A DNA stretch of 16,432 nucleotides, taken from positions 1-16,432 of the forward strand of contig PAOV01000049.1 in the NCBI GenBank assembly GCA_002708145.1. Direction: 5' to 3'. Position 1 is the first letter of the stretch, and the number at the start of each line of letters is the position of its first letter. The notes beneath the pieces were generated by a model. The model made no database searches, was not told where the DNA came from, and saw only the letters and a list, made by a program, of their open reading frames with translations. Origin of the DNA: Chloroflexota bacterium (GTDB lineage: Bacteria > Chloroflexota > Dehalococcoidia > Lucifugimonadales > Lucifugimonadaceae). Position numbers and translations under genes: made by a program. Below, in pieces: positions 5,786 through 12,765 of this stretch.

Positions 5786-8160
5786 CGACGCAGAGCTTTG
5801 GTAAAGCGATTCGCCGAACTGAGGATGATCGGCTCATAAGAGGCCACGGTTCGTTTACAGACGACGCGGGATCAGCAGGTCTTTCGTTAACCATGATTAG
5901 GTCCCCGTATGCCAATGCGCGAATACTTTCTATTGACGTTTCAGAAGCGTGGGACGTTGAAGGCGTTCAGGCGGTTCTGACCTACAACGATTTACCGGGG
6001 CGTCTCGTTGAACCACTACCGCTGCTTATCCCTCACCCCTCGCTTGTAGCCCCCAGAACGCAATACATCCTCGCCAAGGAACACGTTCGCTATGTCGGCG
6101 AGGCGGTCGTGGCGATCTTCGCAACAGATCGCTACGTGGGCGAAGACGCAGCGGAGCGAGTGATTGTCGAATATGAGCCGCGAGAGGCGGTTGTTGGGAT
6201 TGACGCGGCCCTTGGCCCCAATTTAGTTCACGACGATGTACCAGGAAATGTCGCTGCTGACCATGTTGAGCACGTCGGGAACGTGGATCAGGCACTGGTC
6301 GGGGCTCCCCATGTACTTGAACTAGATCTCGACATGGAAAGAAGCATGGGCAGTTCCCTAGAGGGCAGAGCCAGCCATGCGACATGGGACCGACACAGTC
6401 GAAAACTGCGAATTCAAAATGCCACCCAGACGCCCACGAGTGTCCGCTTTGCCGTAGCAAATATTCTTGAGATTCCGGACGAGCAAGTTGAGGTGTTTGC
6501 GATTGATGTAGGTGGAGGCTTCGGCACGAAGGTCATTCACCCTTGGCCTGAAGACATCCTTACCGCATGGGGAGCGATCGAATACGAGCGCCCAGTTAAG
6601 TTCACAGAAGATCGCGTGGAGCATTTCATCTCCTCATCGCATGAAAGAGCTCAACGGCATCAGATCAAGGTTGGCTTTGACGACGAGGGACGAATTCTGG
6701 GTCTAGATGTGGACTTCGTGCATGACAACGGTGCCTATACCCCTTATGGAATGATCGCTCCATTGATCACGGCCACACAATTACCAGGGCCTTACAAGCT
6801 GCCGAACTATCGAGTTCGGTTCAGAAGTGTTTATACAAACACGGTTCAGGTGACCCCTTATCGGGGGGCTGCTCGTCCGCACGCAGTGTTCTCAATGGAA
6901 CGAACTATTGATCGGATCGCGGCATTTCTGGACATTGATCGGGCGGAATTGAGGAGGCGTAACTTCATACAGCCCGACGAATTTCCTTATGACTTGGGCA
7001 TGATCTTCCAAGACGGGCGTCCAGCCATCTATGACTCGGGTAATTATCCGGAACTTTTAGAGAAAGTTTTGGCAATGATTGACTGGGACGGTTTCCCTGA
7101 ACGACGCTCCCAAACACCGTCGGGCCGACGTCGTGGTATCGGTGTGGCGTGTTACGTCGAAGGCACCGGACTCGGCCCTTACGAAGGGGGACATGTTCGG
7201 GTAGAGACCGGGGGAAAGGTTCAAGTGTCTACTGGGCTTGCCTCAAGTGGCCAGGGTCACCACACTGTTTTCGCTCAGATTGTTGCTGACGAATTAGGTG
7301 TTCCCTTTGAAGATGTGGAAGTCGTGACCGGGGACACCCGACGCTTTCAATATGCGGTAGGCACCTTTGCCTCTCGAGCCGCAGTGATGAGCGGCAATGC
7401 TGTTGCTGAGGCAGCGCGGCTGGTGAAAGAGAAAGCGATCCAGATAGCGGCAGAAGCACTCGAAGCGAACCCTGACGACCTTGAGATTGTTGATGCTCAA
7501 GTTCAAGTCAAAGGAACACCAGCTCGAGGCATACCTCTGGCTCAAGTAGCGGTATTGGCGAACCCTCTTCGGTACTCGTTCAGCGAAGCGGCGCGAGCAG
7601 CAACCCAGTTCGCAGGCGCAGGGGACCTAGATGAGCCACCTATTAAGCCGGGGGAAGACCCTGGTCTCGAAGCAGCTGGTTGGTATTCCCCAGTCCGCGC
7701 CACCTTTGCAAGCGGGGCTCATGCTGTAGAAGTCGAGGTTGATACCGCTACCTCAGAAGTAGAGATCCTCCGCTACTGCGTAGTTCATGATTGTGGGCGA
7801 TTGATTAATCCACTAATTGTCGAAGGCCAAATCCACGGTGGGGTTGCGCAAGGAATAGCGGGAGCTCTCTATGAAAAGATGGCTTATGACGAAGATGGGA
7901 ATCTTCAGAACGCGTCCTTTATGGACTTTCTGATGCCCTATTGCACTGAAATTCCTGAAGTAGAGATCGATCACTTGGAGACCCCGAGTCCTTTGAACCC
8001 ACTGGGCATAAAAGGGGCGGGGGAGGCCGGTGTGATCCCAGTTTCCGCGGTCATCGCAGCGGCGGTTGAAGATGCTGAAGGATTTCAAATCAACCACATG
8101 CCTTTATTCCCCTCTGAACTCCACGAAATGCGTTTAATGAATGCGGAAGTGTCTGAATAA
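5782..8160 (+). CDS. coxL: Molybdenum hydroxylase large (Mo-cofactor) subunit, non-CO-dehydrogenase type
   Basis: A 792-residue catalytic subunit of the xanthine dehydrogenase family, typical in length. It has the N-terminal a/b-hammerhead domain (RTEDDRLIRGHG, then YVGEAVV near 108), the Mo-pterin block GGGFGTK (244-250), the loop PYRGAARP (about 359-366), GQGHHTVFAQI near 490, and the GIKGAGEAG block (743-751) holding the conserved catalytic glutamate. True aerobic CO dehydrogenase has a cysteine in the loop (AYRCSFR) that binds copper; here the loop is YRGAAR without cysteine, so this is not a CO dehydrogenase. The family hydroxylates carbon next to nitrogen in heterocycles, or aldehydes. 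The barbiturase-family gene downstream suggests a pyrimidine-like substrate, such as uracil/thymine going to a barbiturate, but that is inference. No maturation factor (XdhC/CoxF) is visible here. Confidence 0.95.
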   Translation: MTTQSFGKAIRRTEDDRLIRGHGSFTDDAGSAGLSLTMIRSPYANARILSIDVSEAWDVEGVQAVLTYNDLPGRLVEPLPLLIPHPSLVAPRTQYILAKEHVRYVGEAVVAIFATDRYVGEDAAERVIVEYEPREAVVGIDAALGPNLVHDDVPGNVAADHVEHVGNVDQALVGAPHVLELDLDMERSMGSSLEGRASHATWDRHSRKLRIQNATQTPTSVRFAVANILEIPDEQVEVFAIDVGGGFGTKVIHPWPEDILTAWGAIEYERPVKFTEDRVEHFISSSHERAQRHQIKVGFDDEGRILGLDVDFVHDNGAYTPYGMIAPLITATQLPGPYKLPNYRVRFRSVYTNTVQVTPYRGAARPHAVFSMERTIDRIAAFLDIDRAELRRRNFIQPDEFPYDLGMIFQDGRPAIYDSGNYPELLEKVLAMIDWDGFPERRSQTPSGRRRGIGVACYVEGTGLGPYEGGHVRVETGGKVQVSTGLASSGQGHHTVFAQIVADELGVPFEDVEVVTGDTRRFQYAVGTFASRAAVMSGNAVAEAARLVKEKAIQIAAEALEANPDDLEIVDAQVQVKGTPARGIPLAQVAVLANPLRYSFSEAARAATQFAGAGDLDEPPIKPGEDPGLEAAGWYSPVRATFASGAHAVEVEVDTATSEVEILRYCVVHDCGRLINPLIVEGQIHGGVAQGIAGALYEKMAYDEDGNLQNASFMDFLMPYCTEIPEVEIDHLETPSPLNPLGIKGAGEAGVIPVSAVIAAAVEDAEGFQINHMPLFPSELHEMRLMNAEVSE

Positions 8161-8317
8161 ATAACTTCGGATTCAGGGATCTGGATAACAAACGGCCCCG
8201 CTCGTCGGACACTTCTCACTTCGTTGTGTGAAATCTGAAAACTTGGGCGCACCTGTACTGCCCAAATTAAGATGCCGGACGGAATACTGAACCTGCTCTG
8301 AGAGGGAGGTGCGTAGC
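8161..8317 (+). promoter_or_regulatory. Leader between the cox-type genes and the ring-opening operon
   Basis: This 157-base gap is the only non-overlapping junction in the plus-strand cluster, so a second promoter is likely. It holds a perfect inverted repeat (8243-8265, listed separately), TAAGAT at 8268-8273 as a possible -10, and a strong Shine-Dalgarno AGAGGGAGG at 8301-8309, 8 bases before the ATG at 8318. A short imperfect hairpin (8213-8219 with 8226-8232) lacks a T-run and is not called a terminator. Confidence 0.4.
8243..8265. promoter_or_regulatory. Inverted repeat TTGGGC-N11-GCCCAA, candidate operator
   Basis: The two 6-base arms match perfectly with an 11-base spacer, a size compatible with a dimeric regulator contacting successive major grooves. 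The repeat sits directly upstream of the -10-like TAAGAT (8268-8273), so a bound protein would control expression of the amidohydrolase/FdrA genes. The left arm TTGGGC could also act as a poor -35, although its 19-base spacing is long. No regulator gene is present to assign it to. Confidence 0.35.
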
Positions 8318-9421
8318 ATGCCGTTCGCCGCTCACAAGGTGTTGCTCGGAGGGGTATCAGATTCGAGTGGTCTTGAAACCTTGATATCGGATGGGGAAAT
8401 TAATCCCGACCATGTGATTGCCATTGTTGGGAAGACAGAAGGAAACGGGGGAGTCAATGACTACACCAGAATTTTGGCAGACCAAGCTTTTCGCTCAACG
8501 CTTTTGAGTTCAGGCAGTCGCTCCACCCCAGAAATTGAGCAAATTCCGATGGCTTGGTCTGGAGGGACTGATGGTGTGCTCTGCCCGAACGCAGTAATTT
8601 TCACCCAAGATGGCATAACCCCCGAAGGGGACGGCCCTCCCCGACTTTCGGTCGGCATTTCAATGAGTGATTCGATAAAGCCTGAGGACATAGGTAGACC
8701 AAAGATGGTCAACGTGATCGCCGATGGTGTGCGTGTCGCAATGGATCAAGCAGGTATCTCGAATCCCGGTGACGTCCATTTTGTTCAGACCAAGACTCCT
8801 CTCTTAACGATGGAATCGATAAATGATGCCGCCCGTCGCGGCGAGACAGTGTTCACCCATGAGCCTTTGGAATCTATGGCTATTTCTAATGGGACGGCGG
8901 CGCTTGGAGTCGCGGTTGCGCTCGGTGAAATAGATATGCCCGAAGCTGAGCAGATTGGACACGATCTTGACTTGTACTGCACGGTGGCATCCTGCTCATC
9001 TGGTGTTGAATTGGACTGTGGCCAAATTGTGGTGGTGGGAAACGCAGCTGGAGCGGGTGGAAAGTTTCGAGTCGGTCACTCAGTCATGAAAGACGCCATT
9101 GACTCTGAGGGTGTTTATGAAGCGATCCGTAACGCGGGCCTCCCGGTATCGGGGAACCAGTTACCAAAGGATCTCCCCGGCAACATCGTCCAGATTTTTG
9201 CTAAAGCAGAAGCTGACCCTCGAGGGACGCTTCGCGGCTATCGCCAAGTAATGCTCAACGATTCCGACGTCCACCATCATCGGCAAATCAAGGCTGCTGT
9301 CGGGGGAGTTATAGCAGCTGCTATAGAAGACCCAGCCGTCTTTGTGTCAGTTGCAGCGCTTCACCAAGGGCCTCCAGGCGGAGGCCCGGTGGCAGCGCTT
9401 GTGGAGTTATTTGATGACTGA
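8318..9421 (+). CDS. Ring-opening amidohydrolase (barbiturase / cyanuric acid hydrolase family)
   Basis: A 367-residue protein, the normal length of the family, made of three similar domains. The repeated Ser-Lys pairs are visible: K39 (GKTEGNG, followed by NDYTR) with S81 (SGGTDGVL); K159 (QTKTPLLT) with S227/S228 (SCSSGVEL); K296 with S344 (VFVS), then HQGPPGGGPVA. The enzyme hydrolyses a cyclic imide: barbiturate to ureidomalonate, or cyanuric acid to carboxybiuret. Two positions differ from my memory of AtzD-like enzymes: the SRG arginine of domain B is N191 (ISNG), and the GGAE before HQGP reads VAAL. The substrate pocket may therefore be altered. The ATG at 8318 is preferred over the GTG at 8309 because the Shine-Dalgarno covers the GTG. 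The Mo hydroxylase upstream and no triazine genes favour a barbiturate-like substrate. Confidence 0.93.
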   Translation: MPFAAHKVLLGGVSDSSGLETLISDGEINPDHVIAIVGKTEGNGGVNDYTRILADQAFRSTLLSSGSRSTPEIEQIPMAWSGGTDGVLCPNAVIFTQDGITPEGDGPPRLSVGISMSDSIKPEDIGRPKMVNVIADGVRVAMDQAGISNPGDVHFVQTKTPLLTMESINDAARRGETVFTHEPLESMAISNGTAALGVAVALGEIDMPEAEQIGHDLDLYCTVASCSSGVELDCGQIVVVGNAAGAGGKFRVGHSVMKDAIDSEGVYEAIRNAGLPVSGNQLPKDLPGNIVQIFAKAEADPRGTLRGYRQVMLNDSDVHHHRQIKAAVGGVIAAAIEDPAVFVSVAALHQGPPGGGPVAALVELFDD

Positions 9422-9998
9422 TGTAGCCGCGGCGAGTCTGATGTTGCGAGATGCTTCTCCCGACACCATTGTGATTCGTGAACCTCGCGATGGTTATCAA
9501 TTTCCCAATGGCGTTGTTACTGAATTTGAAGTGGAACTGCCAATAGCGGCCCGGCGGTGGTGGAACCCCACATGCCCCAAAACAAAATTTGACAAGAAAT
9601 GTGTTGACCAGTTTTTGTCTTATGCCCAATTCCCCAAGCTTCCATCGCGGCCCGAGGCTTGCGTTGGATGGGGCCCCGGTCTGACCCCTGCGGGTGATGA
9701 CGTCGTTTTGGGGATGCTGATCACATTTCATGCCCTAGAAAGGCCGAGCCTCTCCAACGATCTTTACGAGGTTTGCCGAAAAGATGCGACGACCGCGTAC
9801 TCATACGAATTGCTTCGTTACGCGTCTCGAGGTCAGGCTGCGCGGCCAGTGCTCCATTTGATGGAGGCACTGGGAGGCTTCGGAGATCTTGACCAGGCGG
9901 TAGAGTCACTTGCCAATTTTGGAGCTACTTCGGGTGGATACGTGATGGAGGGTGTTCGTCAAGCTTTGAACATCGCATCCAAGAGTGAGCCAGTGTGA
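9414..9998 (+). CDS. ylbF: DUF2877 protein (YlbF/AllH family), short form
   Basis: A 194-residue protein starting at the ATG at 9414, which overlaps the amidohydrolase stop by 8 bases and has GTGGAG 7 bases upstream. The family signature GWGPGLTPAGDD (about 83-94) is clear, followed by a helical part with TTAYSYELLRYASRGQ and a C-terminal ATSGGYVMEGVRQAL, matching the usual pattern of DUF2877. The E. coli homologue is nearly 80 residues longer, so this one has a reduced N-terminal part. YlbF (AllH) has been reported, with FdrA and YlbE, to be required for oxamate carbamoyltransferase activity in E. coli; its own biochemical role is unclear. A GTGA overlap couples it to fdrA. It is cytoplasmic. 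Confidence 0.88.
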   Translation: MTDVAAASLMLRDASPDTIVIREPRDGYQFPNGVVTEFEVELPIAARRWWNPTCPKTKFDKKCVDQFLSYAQFPKLPSRPEACVGWGPGLTPAGDDVVLGMLITFHALERPSLSNDLYEVCRKDATTAYSYELLRYASRGQAARPVLHLMEALGGFGDLDQAVESLANFGATSGGYVMEGVRQALNIASKSEPV

Positions 9999-11359
9999 TT
10001 GACCACGTAGAACTCCGTGCAGGCGTTTACCGGGATTCAGTAACACTGATGCTGCTGACCAGGACACTCTCACAAGACAACGAGATCAGCGACCCCATAG
10101 TTGCAATGGCAACGACCTTAAATATGGAGCTAGCTAAGACCGCTGGCTACGAAGTTCCTGAAGGGTCTGGCGGCGAGTTGCTCATAGCATTTAGAGCTGA
10201 AGAAGAAGTCATCTCTCAATGCGTACAACTGATTGATGACCTGTTGAATCGATCGCGGCAGTCCACTGTTGCAGATGAGACGCTGAATCATCGACCAAGA
10301 TCGCTTGGGCGTCTAGCCACAGATTCGCAATCGGACGTTGCCCTAATTTCAGTTCCCGGCGAGCACGCCGCTTATCAGGCTGTTGAAGCGATTGAAGCCG
10401 GGACGCACCCGGTGATCTTCAGTGACAACGTAGCTATCAAAAATGAGCTGAGCCTCAAAAAACAAGCGAGAGAGCTCGGACTGCTCGTTATGGGCCCGGA
10501 TTGTGGGACAGTAATTCTTGACGGCGTCGGCTTAGGTTTCGCAAATGTGATACCCGCAGGCCCAATAGGTCTCATTTCCGCATCGGGTACCGGAGCGCAG
10601 CAAGTGCTCGCATTGTGTGATCATGCAGGGGTTGGAGTTCGTCACGTCTTGGGACTCGGAGGGAGAGACCTTACGGATGAGATCGGCGGCATCTCCGCCC
10701 AGATCGGACTGGCCATGTTGGACGACGACCCGACTGTGGAAGTCATCGGCATAGTCGCTAAGGAGGTAGGTCCCGCAACAAGGCTGCTGTTGGAAGATGC
10801 GGCCTCGAAACTCTCGAAGCCAGTTGTTTGGGTCCCGACGGGAGACCTTACGAATGGAACTGCGCAACTTCTCGAAGTCGCAAGCTTTGAGCTTCCGCCC
10901 GTACCCATATGGGGACCAGCCATTGAGCGGCCAAATGGAAGTGGTCGTCTAGTTGGACTATTCAGCGGCGGCACATTAGCTGTCGAAGCTCAAGCAATTG
11001 CGCAGGCGTCGGGCTGCGAAGCTGAAATTGTGGATCTCGGTGCTGATGAATACACAGTCGGAAGGCCGCACCCAATGATTGACAACACCCTCCGACTAGA
11101 GCGACTAGCAGAAGTGAGCAGAGATGAAACTGTAGGAACAGTGTTAGTCGATGTAGTCCTCGGCCATGGTGCTTCACCAGACCCAGCGGCGGAATTAAAG
11201 GACGCTCTTGGGGATATCTCGGTCCCTGTTTTTGTTTCCCTAATCGGGACAAACGGTGACCCACAAAATTTTGATTCACAAGTGAACCAGCTGACTCAGG
11301 CTGGAGCTGAAGTTCATTTGTCCAATGCAAGTGCGACCAAGGCAGCAGTAATTCGATGA
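9995..11359 (+). CDS. fdrA: FdrA family protein (AllF), carbamoyltransferase component
   Basis: A 454-residue FdrA homologue, shorter than the ~555 residues of E. coli FdrA. The N-terminal 90 residues carry the FdrA start (GVYRDSVTLML). Residues about 115-270 form a CoA-binding/succinyl-CoA-synthetase-alpha-like Rossmann domain with VMGPDCGT, ASGTGAQQ and GLGGRDL. The C-terminal part has LFSGGTLAVEAQ and the FdrA signature VGRPHPMID, then VDVVLGHGASPDPA. The GHAGA phosphohistidine block of succinyl-CoA synthetase is not present, so it should not be called an acyl-CoA ligase. In E. coli, FdrA with YlbE and YlbF phosphorolyses oxalurate to oxamate and carbamoyl phosphate. It starts with GTG at 9995 inside a GTGA overlap and overlaps the next gene by ATGA. 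The likely substrate here is a ureido acid made by the amidohydrolase (inference). Confidence 0.92.
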   Translation: MIDHVELRAGVYRDSVTLMLLTRTLSQDNEISDPIVAMATTLNMELAKTAGYEVPEGSGGELLIAFRAEEEVISQCVQLIDDLLNRSRQSTVADETLNHRPRSLGRLATDSQSDVALISVPGEHAAYQAVEAIEAGTHPVIFSDNVAIKNELSLKKQARELGLLVMGPDCGTVILDGVGLGFANVIPAGPIGLISASGTGAQQVLALCDHAGVGVRHVLGLGGRDLTDEIGGISAQIGLAMLDDDPTVEVIGIVAKEVGPATRLLLEDAASKLSKPVVWVPTGDLTNGTAQLLEVASFELPPVPIWGPAIERPNGSGRLVGLFSGGTLAVEAQAIAQASGCEAEIVDLGADEYTVGRPHPMIDNTLRLERLAEVSRDETVGTVLVDVVLGHGASPDPAAELKDALGDISVPVFVSLIGTNGDPQNFDSQVNQLTQAGAEVHLSNASATKAAVIR

Positions 11360-12765
11360 CGGAACAAGATGGATCGGGACTGCTTCGTAACCCGAAAATT
11401 TCTGCTGTAGGAATTCAACTGCTCTCAGATGCCATTCGGGATCAAGGAACTGCGGTTGCTGACGCAGCGTGGCAACCTCCGCGTGACGGATTGGCGCTTT
11501 CTTTGTCACAGATCGCTGCCGACCAACGAAGAGTCAACGCAAACCAACAAGCAGTTCAAGCGATGATCGAAGCGCGCCCGGAAGTAGTTGGTGTGACGAC
11601 AGCCCACCAGGCGCTGGGCCTCGAAAGGCGACAGTTCCTGCATTCTGGTCCGCCGATTTCGTGGCAAAACGCATCCGGGCCGCTAAGAGGTGCTCTCGTG
11701 GGAGCGCTCCTGCTAGAAGGTGAAGCTGCCGACGCCGATGAAGCTTGGCAACTTTGTGAAGCAAATGAGATTGAACTCTTGCCGTGTCATAGCCGGGGGG
11801 CGGTAGGGCCTATGGCGGGGGTCATCAGCTCCTCAATGTCGCTGTATGAAGTGCGAGACGAAGTAAATCAGCAAGTCGCCTACTCGAACCTCAACGAAGG
11901 ACTCGGCAAGGTCCTGCGAATGGGCGCATATTCGCCCGAGGTAATTGATCGCCTTCGGTGGATTAATTCACGTCTCGCTCCAATCCTTTCGGAAGCTTTT
12001 GCCCGACAGGGTCCCTTTGATGTGCGGGCGTTACTTGCTCAGTCTCTCCAAATGGGAGACGAAGGCCACAACCGAAATCGTGCGGGGTCAGCCTTGTTTC
12101 TCCGCGAAATGTCGTCTTCGATTGCGCAATGCGACGTCAGCAGTGCGGAAATTTCGCAGGTTTTTGATTTCATAAACGGAAACGAACATTTTGTTTTAAA
12201 TATGGTGATGCCCGCCGCCAAAGCATCCGCAGACGCCGCTCGGAACATACCGGGTTCGACAATGGTGGTGGCTATGGCTCGCAACGGAACTGAATTTGGA
12301 ATTCAAGTCAGTGGAGCCGGAGATCAATGGTTCACAGCCCCAGCAAACACGCCTGAAGGAATCTTATTCCCAGGGTTTTCCGACAAAGACATCAATCCCG
12401 ATATTGGTGACTCAACCATTATGGAAACATACGGGATTGGTGGCTTCGCAATGGCCTGTGCTCCGGCTATCGTCCGATTTGTAGGAGGATCCGTGGAACT
12501 AGCGCACCAAAAAACCCATCAAATGTATGAGATTACGCTCGCAGAAAATCCGCACCTACAAATTGCTTCCTTGGACTTTCGTGGCACCCCGACTGGCATA
12601 GACGTCGCGAAAGTAGTGTCGACCCAGATTCTCCCCGCGGTTAATACCGGTATGGCGGGCAAAGAAGCTGGAACAGGCCAAGTTGGTGCAGGCCTAGTAG
12701 AGCCTCCGATGTCTTGTTTTGAACAGGCCTTAGTGGCAGTAGCAGAGACAGGTGACAGTGCATGA
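11356..12765 (+). CDS. ylbE: DUF1116 protein (YlbE/AllG family), carbamoyltransferase component
   Basis: A 469-residue protein of the YlbE family. Family-like features include the N-terminal PKISAVGIQLLSDAI segment, ISWQNASGPLRGALVGALL, LPCHSRGAVGPMAGVIS in the middle, LGKVLRMGAYSPEVIDRL, and a C-terminal block with MARNGTEFGIQVSG and DIGDSTIMETYGIGGFAM. YlbE (AllG) is one of the three proteins needed for oxamate carbamoyltransferase in E. coli. Many conserved polar residues (H, R, N, D) suggest it contributes to catalysis, but no site is established. The ATG at 11356 overlaps the fdrA stop (ATGA), and its own stop overlaps the hyuA ATG at 12762, so expression is coupled along the whole set. 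Confidence 0.92.
   Translation: MTEQDGSGLLRNPKISAVGIQLLSDAIRDQGTAVADAAWQPPRDGLALSLSQIAADQRRVNANQQAVQAMIEARPEVVGVTTAHQALGLERRQFLHSGPPISWQNASGPLRGALVGALLLEGEAADADEAWQLCEANEIELLPCHSRGAVGPMAGVISSSMSLYEVRDEVNQQVAYSNLNEGLGKVLRMGAYSPEVIDRLRWINSRLAPILSEAFARQGPFDVRALLAQSLQMGDEGHNRNRAGSALFLREMSSSIAQCDVSSAEISQVFDFINGNEHFVLNMVMPAAKASADAARNIPGSTMVVAMARNGTEFGIQVSGAGDQWFTAPANTPEGILFPGFSDKDINPDIGDSTIMETYGIGGFAMACAPAIVRFVGGSVELAHQKTHQMYEITLAENPHLQIASLDFRGTPTGIDVAKVVSTQILPAVNTGMAGKEAGTGQVGAGLVEPPMSCFEQALVAVAETGDSA

Noticed and set aside
6026..6460. 144-residue minus-strand ORF inside coxL, and similar long antisense ORFs at 1190-1676, 9321-9731 and 10532-11330
   Set aside because: They lie wholly or mostly opposite genes with clear protein families and their translations resemble no family; they are shadows.
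5291..8160. Aerobic carbon monoxide dehydrogenase
   Set aside because: The large subunit lacks the cysteine-containing AYRCSFR-type loop, and the neighbours point to heterocycle breakdown.
8213..8232. Intrinsic terminator after coxL
   Set aside because: TTCTCAC/GTGTGAA pairs with one mismatch and a 6-base loop, but no T-run follows and the stem is weak.
8318..9421. Cyanuric acid hydrolase of a triazine pathway (AtzD)
   Set aside because: The family is right, but no triazine, biuret or allophanate hydrolase genes are present, and the SRG arginine and GGAE residues differ; the neighbours fit a barbiturate-like substrate better.
9995..11359. Acyl-CoA synthetase / succinyl-CoA ligase alpha subunit
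   Set aside because: It shares the CoA-binding fold but lacks the GHAGA phosphohistidine block and has the FdrA-specific C-terminal VGRPHPMID signature.
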